NCBI GenBank assembly: GCA_031283105.1
Contig: JAITCL010000068.1
Location: 1-43,603, forward strand
Direction of reading: 5' to 3'
DNA from: Treponema sp.
Lineage (GTDB): Bacteria > Spirochaetota > Spirochaetia > Treponematales > Breznakiellaceae
DNA: 43,603 nt
The notes under the pieces are model-generated. The model was not told where the DNA came from. It did no database searches and was given only the letters and a program-made list of their open reading frames with translations. Shown one piece after another: positions 33,003-41,573 of this stretch; position 1 is the stretch's first letter; each line of letters begins with the position of its first letter. A program made the translations under genes and the position numbers.

Positions 33003-33824
33003 TTATATAAATTTACGGTATAGGGTCGCCCATTCGGTTTTCAGGAATTCAAATTTGGTATCCATACCAAAAAGGGACTCTGAATGTCCAATGAACAGGA
33101 ACGATTTTGACGACATAGCGTCCCAGAACCGGCTCATTACTGCGGTTTGGGCTGCTTCATCAAAATAAATAATCACATTCCGGCAGAATACCACATCCAA
33201 GCCGCGCTGTCCGGAATCATTTTTAAGGTTGTGGTAGTCAAATTTAATCTTCGACTGAATATCCGAATGGATATGGTAGCCGCCATCCACCTTGTCAAAA
33301 TATTTGGTAAGGTAGTTGGGCGGAATGCCGTCCAACCGGGTATCCGCATAAAAACCTTCTTTGGCGGTCATAAGGCATTTAAGGCTTATATCGCTGGCCA
33401 GTATCTCGAATTTCCAAGGCGGCGGCAGTATTTCGTTCAACAGCATCGCTAAACTATAAGGTTCTTCCCCGGTGGAACAGCCCGCGCTCCATATTTTAAT
33501 GGTGTTATTGGCGCCGCCTTTTTTGATATTTATCAGTTCGGGGATTACATGCTTCTCAAATGCGTCAAATTGGGCCTGATTTCTGAAAAATCGGGTCAAA
33601 TTGGTGGTTATTGCATCAAGAAAGCCCTTTAATTCTTCCTTATTGGTGGAAATGGTAGAAAAATAAGCTCTTACGGAATCAACACTTTTTTCCCTAAGCC
33701 GCTCTTTCAGCCTGCTTTCCAAAATTGACCTGTTTGCTGGAGTGAACGTAATACCGCTCTCAGCATAGATAAAGGAACGATATAGCTCAAAATCAGCGTC
33801 ACTAAAAAATTCGGCGTCTGCCAT
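33003..33824 (-). CDS. cheR: CheR chemoreceptor methyltransferase
   Basis: A 273-residue SAM-dependent enzyme that methylates receptor glutamates. The N-terminal helical domain (YRSFIYAESGITFTPANRSI) is followed by TTNLTRFFRNQAQFDAF, IWSAGCSTGEEPYSLAMLL (SAM site), ILASDISLKCL, and DVVFCRNVIIYFD. The C-terminus lacks a pentapeptide-binding extension. The ATG at 33824 has no ribosome site; a TTGACA-N17-TATCAT promoter ends seven bases before it. Confidence 0.95.
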   Translation of the reverse strand: MADAEFFSDADFELYRSFIYAESGITFTPANRSILESRLKERLREKSVDSVRAYFSTISTNKEELKGFLDAITTNLTRFFRNQAQFDAFEKHVIPELINIKKGGANNTIKIWSAGCSTGEEPYSLAMLLNEILPPPWKFEILASDISLKCLMTAKEGFYADTRLDGIPPNYLTKYFDKVDGGYHIHSDIQSKIKFDYHNLKNDSGQRGLDVVFCRNVIIYFDEAAQTAVMSRFWDAMSSKSFLFIGHSESLFGMDTKFEFLKTEWATLYRKFI

Positions 33825-33831
33825 GTTGATT

Positions 33832-33860
33832 ATGATATGCTATTTACGATTTTCTGTCAA
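33832..33860 (-). promoter_or_regulatory. Leaderless promoter of cheR-cheB
   Basis: On the minus strand TTGACA (33860-33855), 17 bases, TATCAT (33837-33832), then seven bases to ATG 33824. Confidence 0.75.
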
Positions 33861-33885
33861 GAGACCAATAATGAAAAAGCGGCTA

Positions 33886-33914
33886 TTTACCCTTCAACCG
33901 GGAATAGGTATAAT
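33886..33914 (+). promoter_or_regulatory. Promoter of ackA
   Basis: TTTACC (33886-33891), 17 bases, perfect TATAAT (33909-33914), with a normal 20-base leader containing AGGCGG. Confidence 0.7.
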
Positions 33915-33943
33915 ATGAGAATAAACCAAAAGGCGGTGAATTT

Positions 33944-35281
33944 ATGGTAATTTTGACCTTGAATTGCGGTTCCTCATCGGCAAAATATCAGGTGTATAAC
34001 TGGGAAACGAAGGACATTATGGCGGTCGGTATTGTGGAAAAAGTGACTTTTCCCGGTTCTTTTATTAACCACCATGTAAAAGGCAGGGAAGAGATTACCC
34101 TGCAGCAGGACTGCCCCACCCATACCGACGCGGTAGAACTGATTATCAAGACCCTGACCAGCAAGGATCAGGGGGTTATCAGCGATATGTCGGTGATTAA
34201 GGCGGTAGGCCACCGCGTACTGCATGGCGGCATGAAATTTACCAAAAGCGTCATTGTGGACGATGCGGCAATGGCCGCCTTTAACGAGGTAAAAGACCTG
34301 GGGCCCCTGCACAATCCGGCAAACATCATGGGAATTGAGGCGGCGCAAAAAGTGCTGCCCCATGTGCCGCATTGCGCCATTATGGACACCGCCTGGCATC
34401 AGACCATGCCCCCTGAATCGTACCTGTACGCGATTCCCAAAGAATGGTTTGAAAAATATCAGGCGCGGCGCTACGGTTTCCACGGCACGAGTTTTCTGTA
34501 TACGGCGAAACGGGCTGCGGTACTGCTGGGGCAAGACCCCTTCAAAACGAATCTGATTATCTGCCATTTGGGGAACGGCGCTTCGGTGAATGCCGTAAAA
34601 GACGGCTGTTCCTTTGACACGAGCATGGGTATTACCCCGCTGGAAGGTCTGGTGATGGGAACCCGCTCCGGCGATATTGACGCGGCGCTTCCCTTTTATA
34701 TTATGCGCAAAACCGGCATGAACGACGCCGAAATGGAAAATGCCCTGAACAAGAAATCCGGCCTTTTGGGGCTGACGGGGCAGTACACCGACCGCCGCGA
34801 CATTCAGGCCGCCGCAGTCAAAGGGGATACAGAAGCCCTGCTTGCCCAGCGCATTGAAGCGCAACGGGTAAAAAAATATATCGGCGCATATCAGGCGACA
34901 CTGGGCAGGGTTGACGCGCTGGTCTTTACCGCCGGCGTGGGGGAATTTGCATGGTTTATGCGGAACAAGATACTCGACGGGCTTGAAGGCATAGGCATAG
35001 TGTATGATCCCCGCAGAAATGAAATGTCTCATACCCGCAATACCGAAACGATAATCAGCAAACCTGAATCAAAAATACCCGTTTTTATTATTCCCACCGA
35101 TGAAGAATTGGTAATGACCGAAGACGCTTTTGCCCTGATGCAGGGTACTTACGACATCCACACCAAATTTACCTATTCTTTCCAGAGCAGGGACTACGTG
35201 AACAAGGGCCGCGCCGAAGGTCTGGAACACGAACTGGCAAAAACTCCCGAACTGGCGGAAATTATTGCAAAACCCAGATAA
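33944..35281 (+). CDS. ackA: Acetate kinase
   Basis: A 445-residue enzyme making ATP and acetate from acetyl phosphate. Seen are [24 protein letters not shown], the catalytic Asp in [34 protein letters not shown] and FTAGVGEF. It is about 45 residues longer than the E. coli enzyme, owing to a C-terminal extension after [17 protein letters not shown] ([13 protein letters not shown] and on). A final ATP-yielding step of fermentation is expected. No phosphotransacetylase gene is adjacent; a PfkB kinase follows after ten bases. Confidence 0.95.
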   Translation: MVILTLNCGSSSAKYQVYNWETKDIMAVGIVEKVTFPGSFINHHVKGREEITLQQDCPTHTDAVELIIKTLTSKDQGVISDMSVIKAVGHRVLHGGMKFTKSVIVDDAAMAAFNEVKDLGPLHNPANIMGIEAAQKVLPHVPHCAIMDTAWHQTMPPESYLYAIPKEWFEKYQARRYGFHGTSFLYTAKRAAVLLGQDPFKTNLIICHLGNGASVNAVKDGCSFDTSMGITPLEGLVMGTRSGDIDAALPFYIMRKTGMNDAEMENALNKKSGLLGLTGQYTDRRDIQAAAVKGDTEALLAQRIEAQRVKKYIGAYQATLGRVDALVFTAGVGEFAWFMRNKILDGLEGIGIVYDPRRNEMSHTRNTETIISKPESKIPVFIIPTDEELVMTEDAFALMQGTYDIHTKFTYSFQSRDYVNKGRAEGLEHELAKTPELAEIIAKPR

Positions 35282-35291
35282 GGGGAGTTTT

Positions 35292-36332
35292 GTGAACGAA
35301 CTGCTTTGTTTTGGCAACGCGATTGTCGATGTATTTGCCTGTGCCGATTCCGCATGGCTTGAAAAACAGGGAATAACAGCGCCGGTACAACACATTCCCC
35401 GTGAAAAAGCCCAGCGGCTATGGGATGAATTGGACGATGCGACGGCGGACATAATGGTCAGCTCCGGGGGTGTTGCGGCAAATGTAGCAAAAATCGCCGC
35501 CATGCTGAACATCAACGCGGCTTTTGCCGGCTGCGCGGGCGGCGACGATTTGGCCGCCATTTTTGAAAAAGAACTGCGAACTGCGGGTGTTGTTCCCTTC
35601 CTGAGTACCGGCAAAGAAAAAACCGGCTTATGTTTTACCTTTAACTGCGGCGGCGAAACCCGCACTGCCGCCTCGCCCGGCGCCGCCCTTGAATTCACCG
35701 AAGCCGATGTACAGGAAGACCTGATCGCCGGCGCGGAAGCGGTAGTACTGGACGGTTATATGCTTGACCGCCGGCCTTTGGTACAGCGCATATTGCAGCT
35801 TGCCAGCCGCCGCGGAATTCCCATTGCGCTGGACGCCGCTTCGGTATTTCAGATTCGGGAAAAAACCGAAGAAATTTTACACTATAGCCGTAACTACCCG
35901 CTGATTGTTTTTATGAACGCCGATGAAAGTATCGTTTTTTACGATACCATCAGGAAAGGCAGCAAAAAAACTGAAGTTACCGGAGAGCAGGAAAAAGAAA
36001 CGCTGATCTTGCAGGAAATCTGCCCGGTACTGAAATGTATCACCGAGGGGGAAATTTTTCCCATTATCGTTATCAAGCTGGGGGGACGGGGGGCGGTAGT
36101 TTTGGCGGGGGGTAACATCTACCGCGAAGAAACTTTTACAATTATTCCCCGGAACACCGTCGGCGCGGGGGACGCTTTTTGCGCCGCCTTTCTTGCCGCC
36201 TGGATTCGGGGCAAACCGATACGGGAATGTGCCGCCCTGGGGAATAAAGTCGCCCGCAAAATCCTTGAGGTGCCCGGCACCAGAATCAAAAGTAATAAGT
36301 TAAAATCGTTTGCAAAAATGCTGCGTAAATAG
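35292..36332 (+). CDS. PfkB-family sugar/nucleoside kinase
   Basis: A 346-residue ribokinase-fold kinase. Early GNAIVDVF, GGVAANVAKIAAML (substrate loop) and the C-terminal NTVGAGDAFCAAFLAAW with the catalytic Asp are clear. The substrate, a sugar or nucleoside, cannot be told from sequence; an internal insertion (~225-260, charged) is unusual. The start is GTG at 35292 behind GGGGAG; the frame extends upstream into ackA. It is co-transcribed with ackA. Confidence 0.85.
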   Translation: MNELLCFGNAIVDVFACADSAWLEKQGITAPVQHIPREKAQRLWDELDDATADIMVSSGGVAANVAKIAAMLNINAAFAGCAGGDDLAAIFEKELRTAGVVPFLSTGKEKTGLCFTFNCGGETRTAASPGAALEFTEADVQEDLIAGAEAVVLDGYMLDRRPLVQRILQLASRRGIPIALDAASVFQIREKTEEILHYSRNYPLIVFMNADESIVFYDTIRKGSKKTEVTGEQEKETLILQEICPVLKCITEGEIFPIIVIKLGGRGAVVLAGGNIYREETFTIIPRNTVGAGDAFCAAFLAAWIRGKPIRECAALGNKVARKILEVPGTRIKSNKLKSFAKMLRK

Positions 36333-36340
36333 GCAGGTAC

Positions 36341-36658
36341 TATTAGCCGTAAAAATATGCATCAATGTACCAATATTCGCCGTATTAATATGCATTTATA
36401 TATTGATATTCGCAGTAAAAATCTGCATATACATAGCAATATTCAGCGTAGAAATATGCATCAATGTACCAATATTCGCCTTATAAATATGCACTTATAC
36501 GATAATATTCACCGTAAAAATATGTATCATGTTCCCAATATTCGCCGTATTAATATGCGTTATAATGATAATATTCGCAGTAAAAATCTGCATGATAGCA
36601 TTGATATTCACCATAAAAATATGCACTAACCTCTTGACATTCGCCGTAAAAATATGCA
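36341..36658 (+). repeat. Array of ten 21-bp blocks at exact 33-bp spacing
   Basis: Blocks start at 36341, 36374, 36407, 36440, 36473, 36506, 36539, 36572, 36605 and 36638. The consensus is TATTCGCCGTAAAAATATGC followed by A. Between blocks are 12 variable bases ending in A, two of them identical (36362-36373 and 36461-36472). Because 33 is divisible by three, long frames stay open on both strands, but they look like repeat translation. The final block forms the spacer of the promoter of the AAA+ gene. The unit is not a CRISPR: repeats are degenerate and gaps too short. Confidence 0.9.
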
Positions 36659-36662
36659 TATT
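36634..36662 (+). promoter_or_regulatory. Promoter built into the last repeat block
   Basis: TTGACA (36634-36639), 17 bases (TTCGCCGTAAAAATATG), CATATT (36657-36662), then six bases to ATG 36669. The first base of the last block is C instead of T, which completes the TTGACA. Confidence 0.7.
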
Positions 36663-36668
36663 TAAGTT

Positions 36669-37982
36669 ATGCTGCACAGAAAGGCTTATAACCAACTATT
36701 GGAGTGGAAAAATCGTCCTTCCAAGATGGTTCTTTTGGTTAAAGGCGCCCGACAAATAGGCAAAACCTTTACCATTGCGCAATTTGCCGAGGAACAATAC
36801 CAGCGCTATGTCCGTATCAATTTTGATGAGAATCCGGCTTACAAAGTTATCTTTGACGGCGATTTGGACATGGATACCCTTATCAAACAAATTTCCCTGC
36901 GTGTTCCTTCTATAAAGATGATTCCCGGTGAGACGCTGATTTTTTTCGATGAGATTCAAGACTGTCCGAAAGCGCAAACCGCCTTAAAATTTATAACCCA
37001 GGATGGGCGCTTTGACTGTATTGCTACCGGTTCACTGTTGGGTATAAACAACGGGCGCTTTTCCGCAAGCGGGGAAATCCCTTCATATCCTGTGGGCTAT
37101 GTGGAGCATCTTGATATGTATTCTTTGGATTTTGAGGAATACCTTTGGGCACGGGGCGTTTCGGTACAATCCATCGCGGATATTAAAGAATACTTTGACC
37201 GGAAAAAAAAGGTTCCCCCCGCCATGCATGACCGCATGATGGAACTTCTTAAAGAACATATTGTCGTTGGCGGCATGCCGCGGGTTGTGCAGGAATTTGT
37301 TGATACCGGTAATTTTAGCGCGGTTCTCAAACTGCAACGGGATATAATCAGCGACTATGCAAGTGATATTGCCAAATATGCGGAAGGCTCCGAAAAGGTT
37401 AAAGCCCGCTCCTGTTTTTATGCGATTCCCAAACAACTCGCAAAGGATTACAAAAAATTCCAGTACAGCATTGTTGAAAAAAAGGGAACGTCCCGGAAAT
37501 TCGGAGGCAGTCTGGAGTGGCTGTACGACGCGGGCATAATCAATTTTTGTTACAACCTTCGCTGCCCGGAACTTCCCCTTGAAGGCAACGCCGCGGATGA
37601 CATTTTCAAAGTCTATATGCGGGATACCGGACTTTTAACAGCCATGCTGGAAGACGGTTCTCAGGCTGATATTATTGACGGCAAATTGGGTATTTATAAA
37701 GGCGCACTTTATGAAAACATTATTGCTGATATTTTTGGCAAGCTGGGGAAAAAATTATTTTATTATGAATACCGCGGGCAAATGGAAATAGATTTTTTTA
37801 TTCGCCGCAATTCACAGGCCCAGGCAGTTGAAGTAAAATCCGCCGGAAATACCAAATCAAAATCGCTGGACAATATCATCAAAAATTACGGGGTTGAACA
37901 CGGGATAAAACTATCGTCAAACAATATAAGCATATCAGAAAAAATTGAGCATTTTCCCCTGTATATGGCGATGTTTTTATAA
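36669..37982 (+). CDS. AAA+ ATPase with DUF4143 domain
   Basis: A 437-residue protein. The AAA_14 ATPase domain has Walker A KGARQIGKT at residues 25-33, Walker B ETLIFFDEIQDCP and the sensor region CIATGSLLG. The C-terminal DUF4143 domain (~220-430) ends in a nuclease-like core (YYEYRGQMEIDFFI, then AVEVKSAGNTKSKS) similar to the PD-(D/E)XK pattern. The family is abundant in anaerobes and its role is unknown. There is no ribosome site; the promoter ends six bases before the ATG and is part of the 33-bp array, so expression is probably controlled through that array. Confidence 0.88.
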   Translation: MLHRKAYNQLLEWKNRPSKMVLLVKGARQIGKTFTIAQFAEEQYQRYVRINFDENPAYKVIFDGDLDMDTLIKQISLRVPSIKMIPGETLIFFDEIQDCPKAQTALKFITQDGRFDCIATGSLLGINNGRFSASGEIPSYPVGYVEHLDMYSLDFEEYLWARGVSVQSIADIKEYFDRKKKVPPAMHDRMMELLKEHIVVGGMPRVVQEFVDTGNFSAVLKLQRDIISDYASDIAKYAEGSEKVKARSCFYAIPKQLAKDYKKFQYSIVEKKGTSRKFGGSLEWLYDAGIINFCYNLRCPELPLEGNAADDIFKVYMRDTGLLTAMLEDGSQADIIDGKLGIYKGALYENIIADIFGKLGKKLFYYEYRGQMEIDFFIRRNSQAQAVEVKSAGNTKSKSLDNIIKNYGVEHGIKLSSNNISISEKIEHFPLYMAMFL

Positions 37983-37988
37983 TATAAT
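37960..37988 (+). promoter_or_regulatory. Candidate leaderless promoter of the GATase-TrpE fusion
   Basis: Perfect TATAAT (37983-37988) ends six bases before ATG 37995 with no ribosome site. The -35 (TGTATA, 37960-37965) is poor. Confidence 0.4.
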
Positions 37989-37994
37989 AACAGC

Positions 37995-40016
37995 ATGAAA
38001 ATTTTATTGATAGACAATTACGACTCGTTTGTGTTTAACGTTAAGCAATATCTGCTTGAACTGGGTTTTGACGTGGTGGTTTTCCGCAACGACAAAATCA
38101 CTACCACTAGAATTGAAAAAATGGATATTGACGCGATTGTTTTGTCGCCCGGCCCCAAGGCCCCCCGCGATGCGGGAGTCTGCCTGGACATTTTGCGAAC
38201 CTTTGCGGGGAAATTGCCCATTCTGGGAATCTGTCTGGGACATCAGGCAATCGGCGAGGCTTTTGGCGGAAAGATTGTCCATGCCAAAAAATTGATGCAC
38301 GGAAAAATAGCGACCATACACTCGCTGAAAAAGGGAATGTTTGAAAAGTTCGGCGATTTTAAGGCGACCCGCTATCATTCGCTGGCGATAGAACGCGCTA
38401 CATTACCTGATTGTCTGGAGGTAACTTGCGAAACCGATGACGGCGAAATTATGGGGGTGCGCCATAAGGAATATTTAATAGAAGGTGTGCAATTTCATCC
38501 CGAATCCATTATGACCGAAGACGGCCACCGTATGTTCAGGGCGTTTTTTGACCGTATAGAACAAAAATGGCAGGAAGTTGAAACCGTTAAACCCAAGCTG
38601 GAATTTTTTGACCTGTTCCGTGAGTTTTATCTGCATTTCGGCGGCGAAAATGTGTGTATTCTGGATTCGGCAAAAGGGCCCGACCTTGACCGGAATAGCA
38701 GCGTCATCGGCCTGTTTCCGAAATTCGATATAACCATCGACCGGGGCCTTATGCGTTTTGAAACCGCTTATGATGAAATGAAGAACAGATTCCTGACGGA
38801 ATTTTCTGAAATCTACGATAAACAAAAGGGCGGGGTTTTACTGGGCGATTTGGTTTTTTCGGATATTTTTCCGCGCTTGCAAAAAATGTTCAGGGTTGAA
38901 AAAAAGCACGATGTAAAGATGGATTACGGCAACGGTTTAATCGGGTATTTTAGTTATGAATTTTTGCATTATCTGGAAAAAATTGAGCGTAAAAATATTT
39001 CCGATTTAAGAATGCCCGATGTTCATTTAACCTTTTATTCAAACCTGCTGATTCATACTACCAAAGACAATGCGGTAAAGCTGGTGTCAAATTTTATTAC
39101 CGGCGATACCGGAGATGACAAGAAAAAAATTCTTGATTTTATTGCCCACAAAACCACAGTTACCCCGCCGGAATCTTATGAAACAAAAATCAGCGGCATT
39201 GAAAATTCAGTTGAAAAAAATGATTTTTTGAAAAATGTTGAAATCGCCAAAAAATACATTGTGGACGGCGATATTTTTCAGGTTCAACTGGGAAACCGCA
39301 AAAAAATGACGACTAATGCGCGGGCGATTGATATTTATACCAAAATCCGCAAGGTAAATCCCTCGCCCTATATGTTTTTCTGGGAAAGGGGCGGTGCCGC
39401 GCTGATAGGGAATTCCCCTGAATTGCAGATAAAGGTTGAAAATCAGTATGTAGAAATCCGTCCCATAGCGGGAACGTCCAAAGGAAAGGGAAAGGACGAA
39501 GCCGAACGCAAGAAAATTTTGGACGAACTGATAAACAGCCCCAAAGAACGGGCGGAACATATTATGCTGGTTGATTTGGCGAGAAACGACATCGGCGCCC
39601 ACGCAAAGGCCGGCAGCGTTAAAGTTAAAAATCTGCTGGGTGTTCAGGAATATTCCAATGTGTTTCACATCGTGTCGATTGTCAGCGGTGAAGTTCACGA
39701 AAACAGCAACACGATGAAAATTTTTGAGGCGTCATTTCCGGCGGGCACGCTGACCGGAGCGCCGAAAGTCCGCTCAATGGAAATTATTCAGGAGTTGGAA
39801 CATTATGAACGGGGCGTGTATGGCGGGGCGTTCGGATTTTTTGATTTTAACGGCAACATTTTAAGTTCCATAGTGATTCGTACCGCCGTAAAAATCGGCG
39901 ATAATGTATATTTTCAGTCATCGGCGGGCATTGTCGCGGATTCCAACCCTGAAGATGAATGGAACGAAACGCACTTCAAAACAATGGCGATAAAAGCGGT
40001 TATCGAGGGGGAGTAG
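37995..40016 (+). CDS. GATase-chorismate-binding fusion (anthranilate or aminodeoxychorismate synthase)
   Basis: A 673-residue fusion. Residues ~1-190 are a class I glutamine amidotransferase (LLIDNYDSFVFNV, nucleophile in GICLGHQAIGE, His and Glu in GVQFHPESI). From ~200 on is a TrpE/PabB component: DGDIFQVQLGNRKKM, PIAGTSKGKG, MLVDLARNDIG, PAGTLTGAPKVRSMEII, YGGAFGFF. PIAGT without the Lys of E. coli PabB favours anthranilate synthase, but PabB enzymes of that kind exist. GATase-first order is opposite to rhizobial TrpEG and like eukaryotic ADC synthase. No other tryptophan or folate gene is nearby. It overlaps the convergent gene by 17 bases. Confidence 0.85.
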   Translation: MKILLIDNYDSFVFNVKQYLLELGFDVVVFRNDKITTTRIEKMDIDAIVLSPGPKAPRDAGVCLDILRTFAGKLPILGICLGHQAIGEAFGGKIVHAKKLMHGKIATIHSLKKGMFEKFGDFKATRYHSLAIERATLPDCLEVTCETDDGEIMGVRHKEYLIEGVQFHPESIMTEDGHRMFRAFFDRIEQKWQEVETVKPKLEFFDLFREFYLHFGGENVCILDSAKGPDLDRNSSVIGLFPKFDITIDRGLMRFETAYDEMKNRFLTEFSEIYDKQKGGVLLGDLVFSDIFPRLQKMFRVEKKHDVKMDYGNGLIGYFSYEFLHYLEKIERKNISDLRMPDVHLTFYSNLLIHTTKDNAVKLVSNFITGDTGDDKKKILDFIAHKTTVTPPESYETKISGIENSVEKNDFLKNVEIAKKYIVDGDIFQVQLGNRKKMTTNARAIDIYTKIRKVNPSPYMFFWERGGAALIGNSPELQIKVENQYVEIRPIAGTSKGKGKDEAERKKILDELINSPKERAEHIMLVDLARNDIGAHAKAGSVKVKNLLGVQEYSNVFHIVSIVSGEVHENSNTMKIFEASFPAGTLTGAPKVRSMEIIQELEHYERGVYGGAFGFFDFNGNILSSIVIRTAVKIGDNVYFQSSAGIVADSNPEDEWNETHFKTMAIKAVIEGE

Positions 40017-40779
40017 ACTCCCCGCCTTGCGCCACGGCCAGAGTCCAAACCGACAGGTTTTTCGGATCGGTCCAGCTTTCGATAATATAAAAATTTTTCA
40101 ATTTACCTTGTGCGCCTGTTTCATTTGATGAGTCCAGATAAGAATCAAACGCGCCGGAATTATTTTGATAGTTTTTTTGTCCACCGTTTACATGACTCTT
40201 CATGTTTTCAATTATTCCAATGACCGCGTTTTCATAAGACTTAATCACGGTGTCACTATGAGAGGACAGGCGGGATGATAATCCTGTGCCGGCGATGAAA
40301 CCTTCGATTTCGGCGGGCGGCGTGTCTATCCAGCGGGGGCGTTCATTTCTGAAAGAATGTCCCCGAAACCGGGGCATGGGGATGTCGGATTTTATATGGG
40401 TAATGACAAACAGGGCGTTGTTATGTTCAAAAATATCGGTATGAGGATTGAATTCAAGCGCTTCCACAAATTTTTCCAGATCATTGTCATACTGTAACCG
40501 GTATTTTGTTTCAATACGAAAATCAAATGTTTTTCCGCCGATGTGTTCCCAACTGATTATATAACCGCTTACCGAGTGAAAAAATGACAAGCGGCGGGCG
40601 GCGTCCCTTAGGGCGGCCTGAATGGTATCTTCGCGGCGGGAAAGTTTTCCCGATACGCCGATGAATAAAAGTTCGCCGGTCTGTACGTTGATTTTCTGTT
40701 CCTGCATTCCGTTTCCATGACAGGGAACGGCGCACAGAACGACCGCGCAGACCAGCGAAAAAAATACTTTAACGCGCAC
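40000..40779 (-). CDS. Secreted protein of unknown function in the LPP20 cluster
   Basis: A 259-residue protein with an N-terminal signal peptide (MRVKVFFSLVCAVVLCAVPC, possibly lipidated at a Cys in this stretch). The mature part has LLFIGVSGKLSRREDTIQAA, then LRDAARRLSF, and later IAGTGLSSRLSS, which recalls the repeated alanine-rich helix of its LPP20 neighbours. I know no family for it. It starts with GTG at 40779, overlapping the upstream stop as TAGTG, so translation is probably coupled. Confidence 0.7.
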   Translation of the reverse strand: MRVKVFFSLVCAVVLCAVPCHGNGMQEQKINVQTGELLFIGVSGKLSRREDTIQAALRDAARRLSFFHSVSGYIISWEHIGGKTFDFRIETKYRLQYDNDLEKFVEALEFNPHTDIFEHNNALFVITHIKSDIPMPRFRGHSFRNERPRWIDTPPAEIEGFIAGTGLSSRLSSHSDTVIKSYENAVIGIIENMKSHVNGGQKNYQNNSGAFDSYLDSSNETGAQGKLKNFYIIESWTDPKNLSVWTLAVAQGGESTPPR

Positions 40780-41396
40780 TAATCTTCAAAAACGCCCGTG
40801 GGTTTTGCCTGATACTTGTTCAATTCAAAGTCCAGCATTTTTAGGGCTTCCCGCGCTTTAAATTCCGCAAAACGCGCCGCTTCACTGTCATAAGTATCAG
40901 TGATAACTTTTTTTGCGTCGGCTTTCTTTAATGAAACGCGCACCCAATACGCGCCGTCATCCATTCGTTTGCGGGTATTCGGGGCCGCGCCGACAAGGTT
41001 GGCATTGACCAAACCCCTGCCTATATTTTCTATAAACGCGGTTGTGTTTGGCTTGTCCAATGTTCCCGCTTGCCGGTAATGATCAATCAACATACCTTGA
41101 ACCACTGTGCTTAACTGTTCCGCGACATCGCGCCGTGCGCGGAAAGTAGCCACTTGCAGGCTTTGGCTTTCATCTTCTAGTTTTGCCCTGCCTATACCCC
41201 AAAAGGCATCGTCCGGCGGCATATCTTCAAACCAGTCCGGCGTACCTGACGGTCTTGCACTTGCCGGTTTCGTACCGGAATTGTTTTGCGCCGCAGCCGC
41301 CGGGGCTGCCGTGGTTTGTTGAGCGGGTGATGATCCGCACCCCATTACCAATGCCGCGATTATAAGCGCAGCAAACAGAACACTCAGTTTTTTCAT
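40779..41396 (-). CDS. LPP20-family lipoprotein
   Basis: A 205-residue lipoprotein. The start is ATG 41396 behind ACGGAGG; the frame opens 11 codons upstream without a ribosome site. The signal peptide ends VMGC, giving Cys20 as lipid anchor, followed by an Ala/Gln linker. DAFWGIGRAKLEDESQSLQV and the Arg/Ala helix (ATFRARRDVAEQLSTVVQGM) match the LPP20 domain, and YWVRVSLKKADAKK follows. It is a paralog of the gene at 2945. The MITE at 41450 now separates it from the two upstream genes of the cluster. Confidence 0.85.
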   Translation of the reverse strand: MKKLSVLFAALIIAALVMGCGSSPAQQTTAAPAAAAQNNSGTKPASARPSGTPDWFEDMPPDDAFWGIGRAKLEDESQSLQVATFRARRDVAEQLSTVVQGMLIDHYRQAGTLDKPNTTAFIENIGRGLVNANLVGAAPNTRKRMDDGAYWVRVSLKKADAKKVITDTYDSEAARFAEFKAREALKMLDFELNKYQAKPTGVFED

Positions 41397-41449
41397 AAAA
41401 AACCTCCGTAAAATATTTAAGTTTCTCAAGAAACTTGTTTCCCATTATC

Positions 41450-41573
41450 TAGAGTCTGTCTATAATGTGGACACATTATAGACAGACTACTTTATAAATC
41501 GCATTTTCGTAGCCTTTAGGCGAGAAAATGCAAGATCTGTCCACAAAGTAACCGACTTTGTGGACAGACTCTA
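41450..41573. mobile_element. 124-bp MITE with TA target duplication
   Basis: The element reads TAGAGTCTGTC... from the left, and the same from the right on the other strand, with TA at both edges (41450-41451 and 41572-41573), as for Tc1/mariner or IS630-type insertions. It contains three hairpins: a perfect 17-bp stem (41453-41469 with 41472-41488), GCATTTTC (41501-41508) with GAAAATGC (41524-41531), and a perfect 13-bp stem (41537-41549 with 41555-41567). No transposase is encoded. Its right edge supplies the stop codon of the gene at 41571. Confidence 0.8.

Noticed and set aside
36357-36629. Possible 90-residue protein with 11-residue repeats (MHQCTNIRRIN type)
   Set aside because: The frame stays open only because the DNA repeat is 33 bp; the opposite strand is open too, there is no ribosome site, and the blocks fit a promoter/operator array better.
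36341-36658. CRISPR array
   Set aside because: Blocks are degenerate, gaps are only 12 bases and partly repeated, and no cas gene is near.
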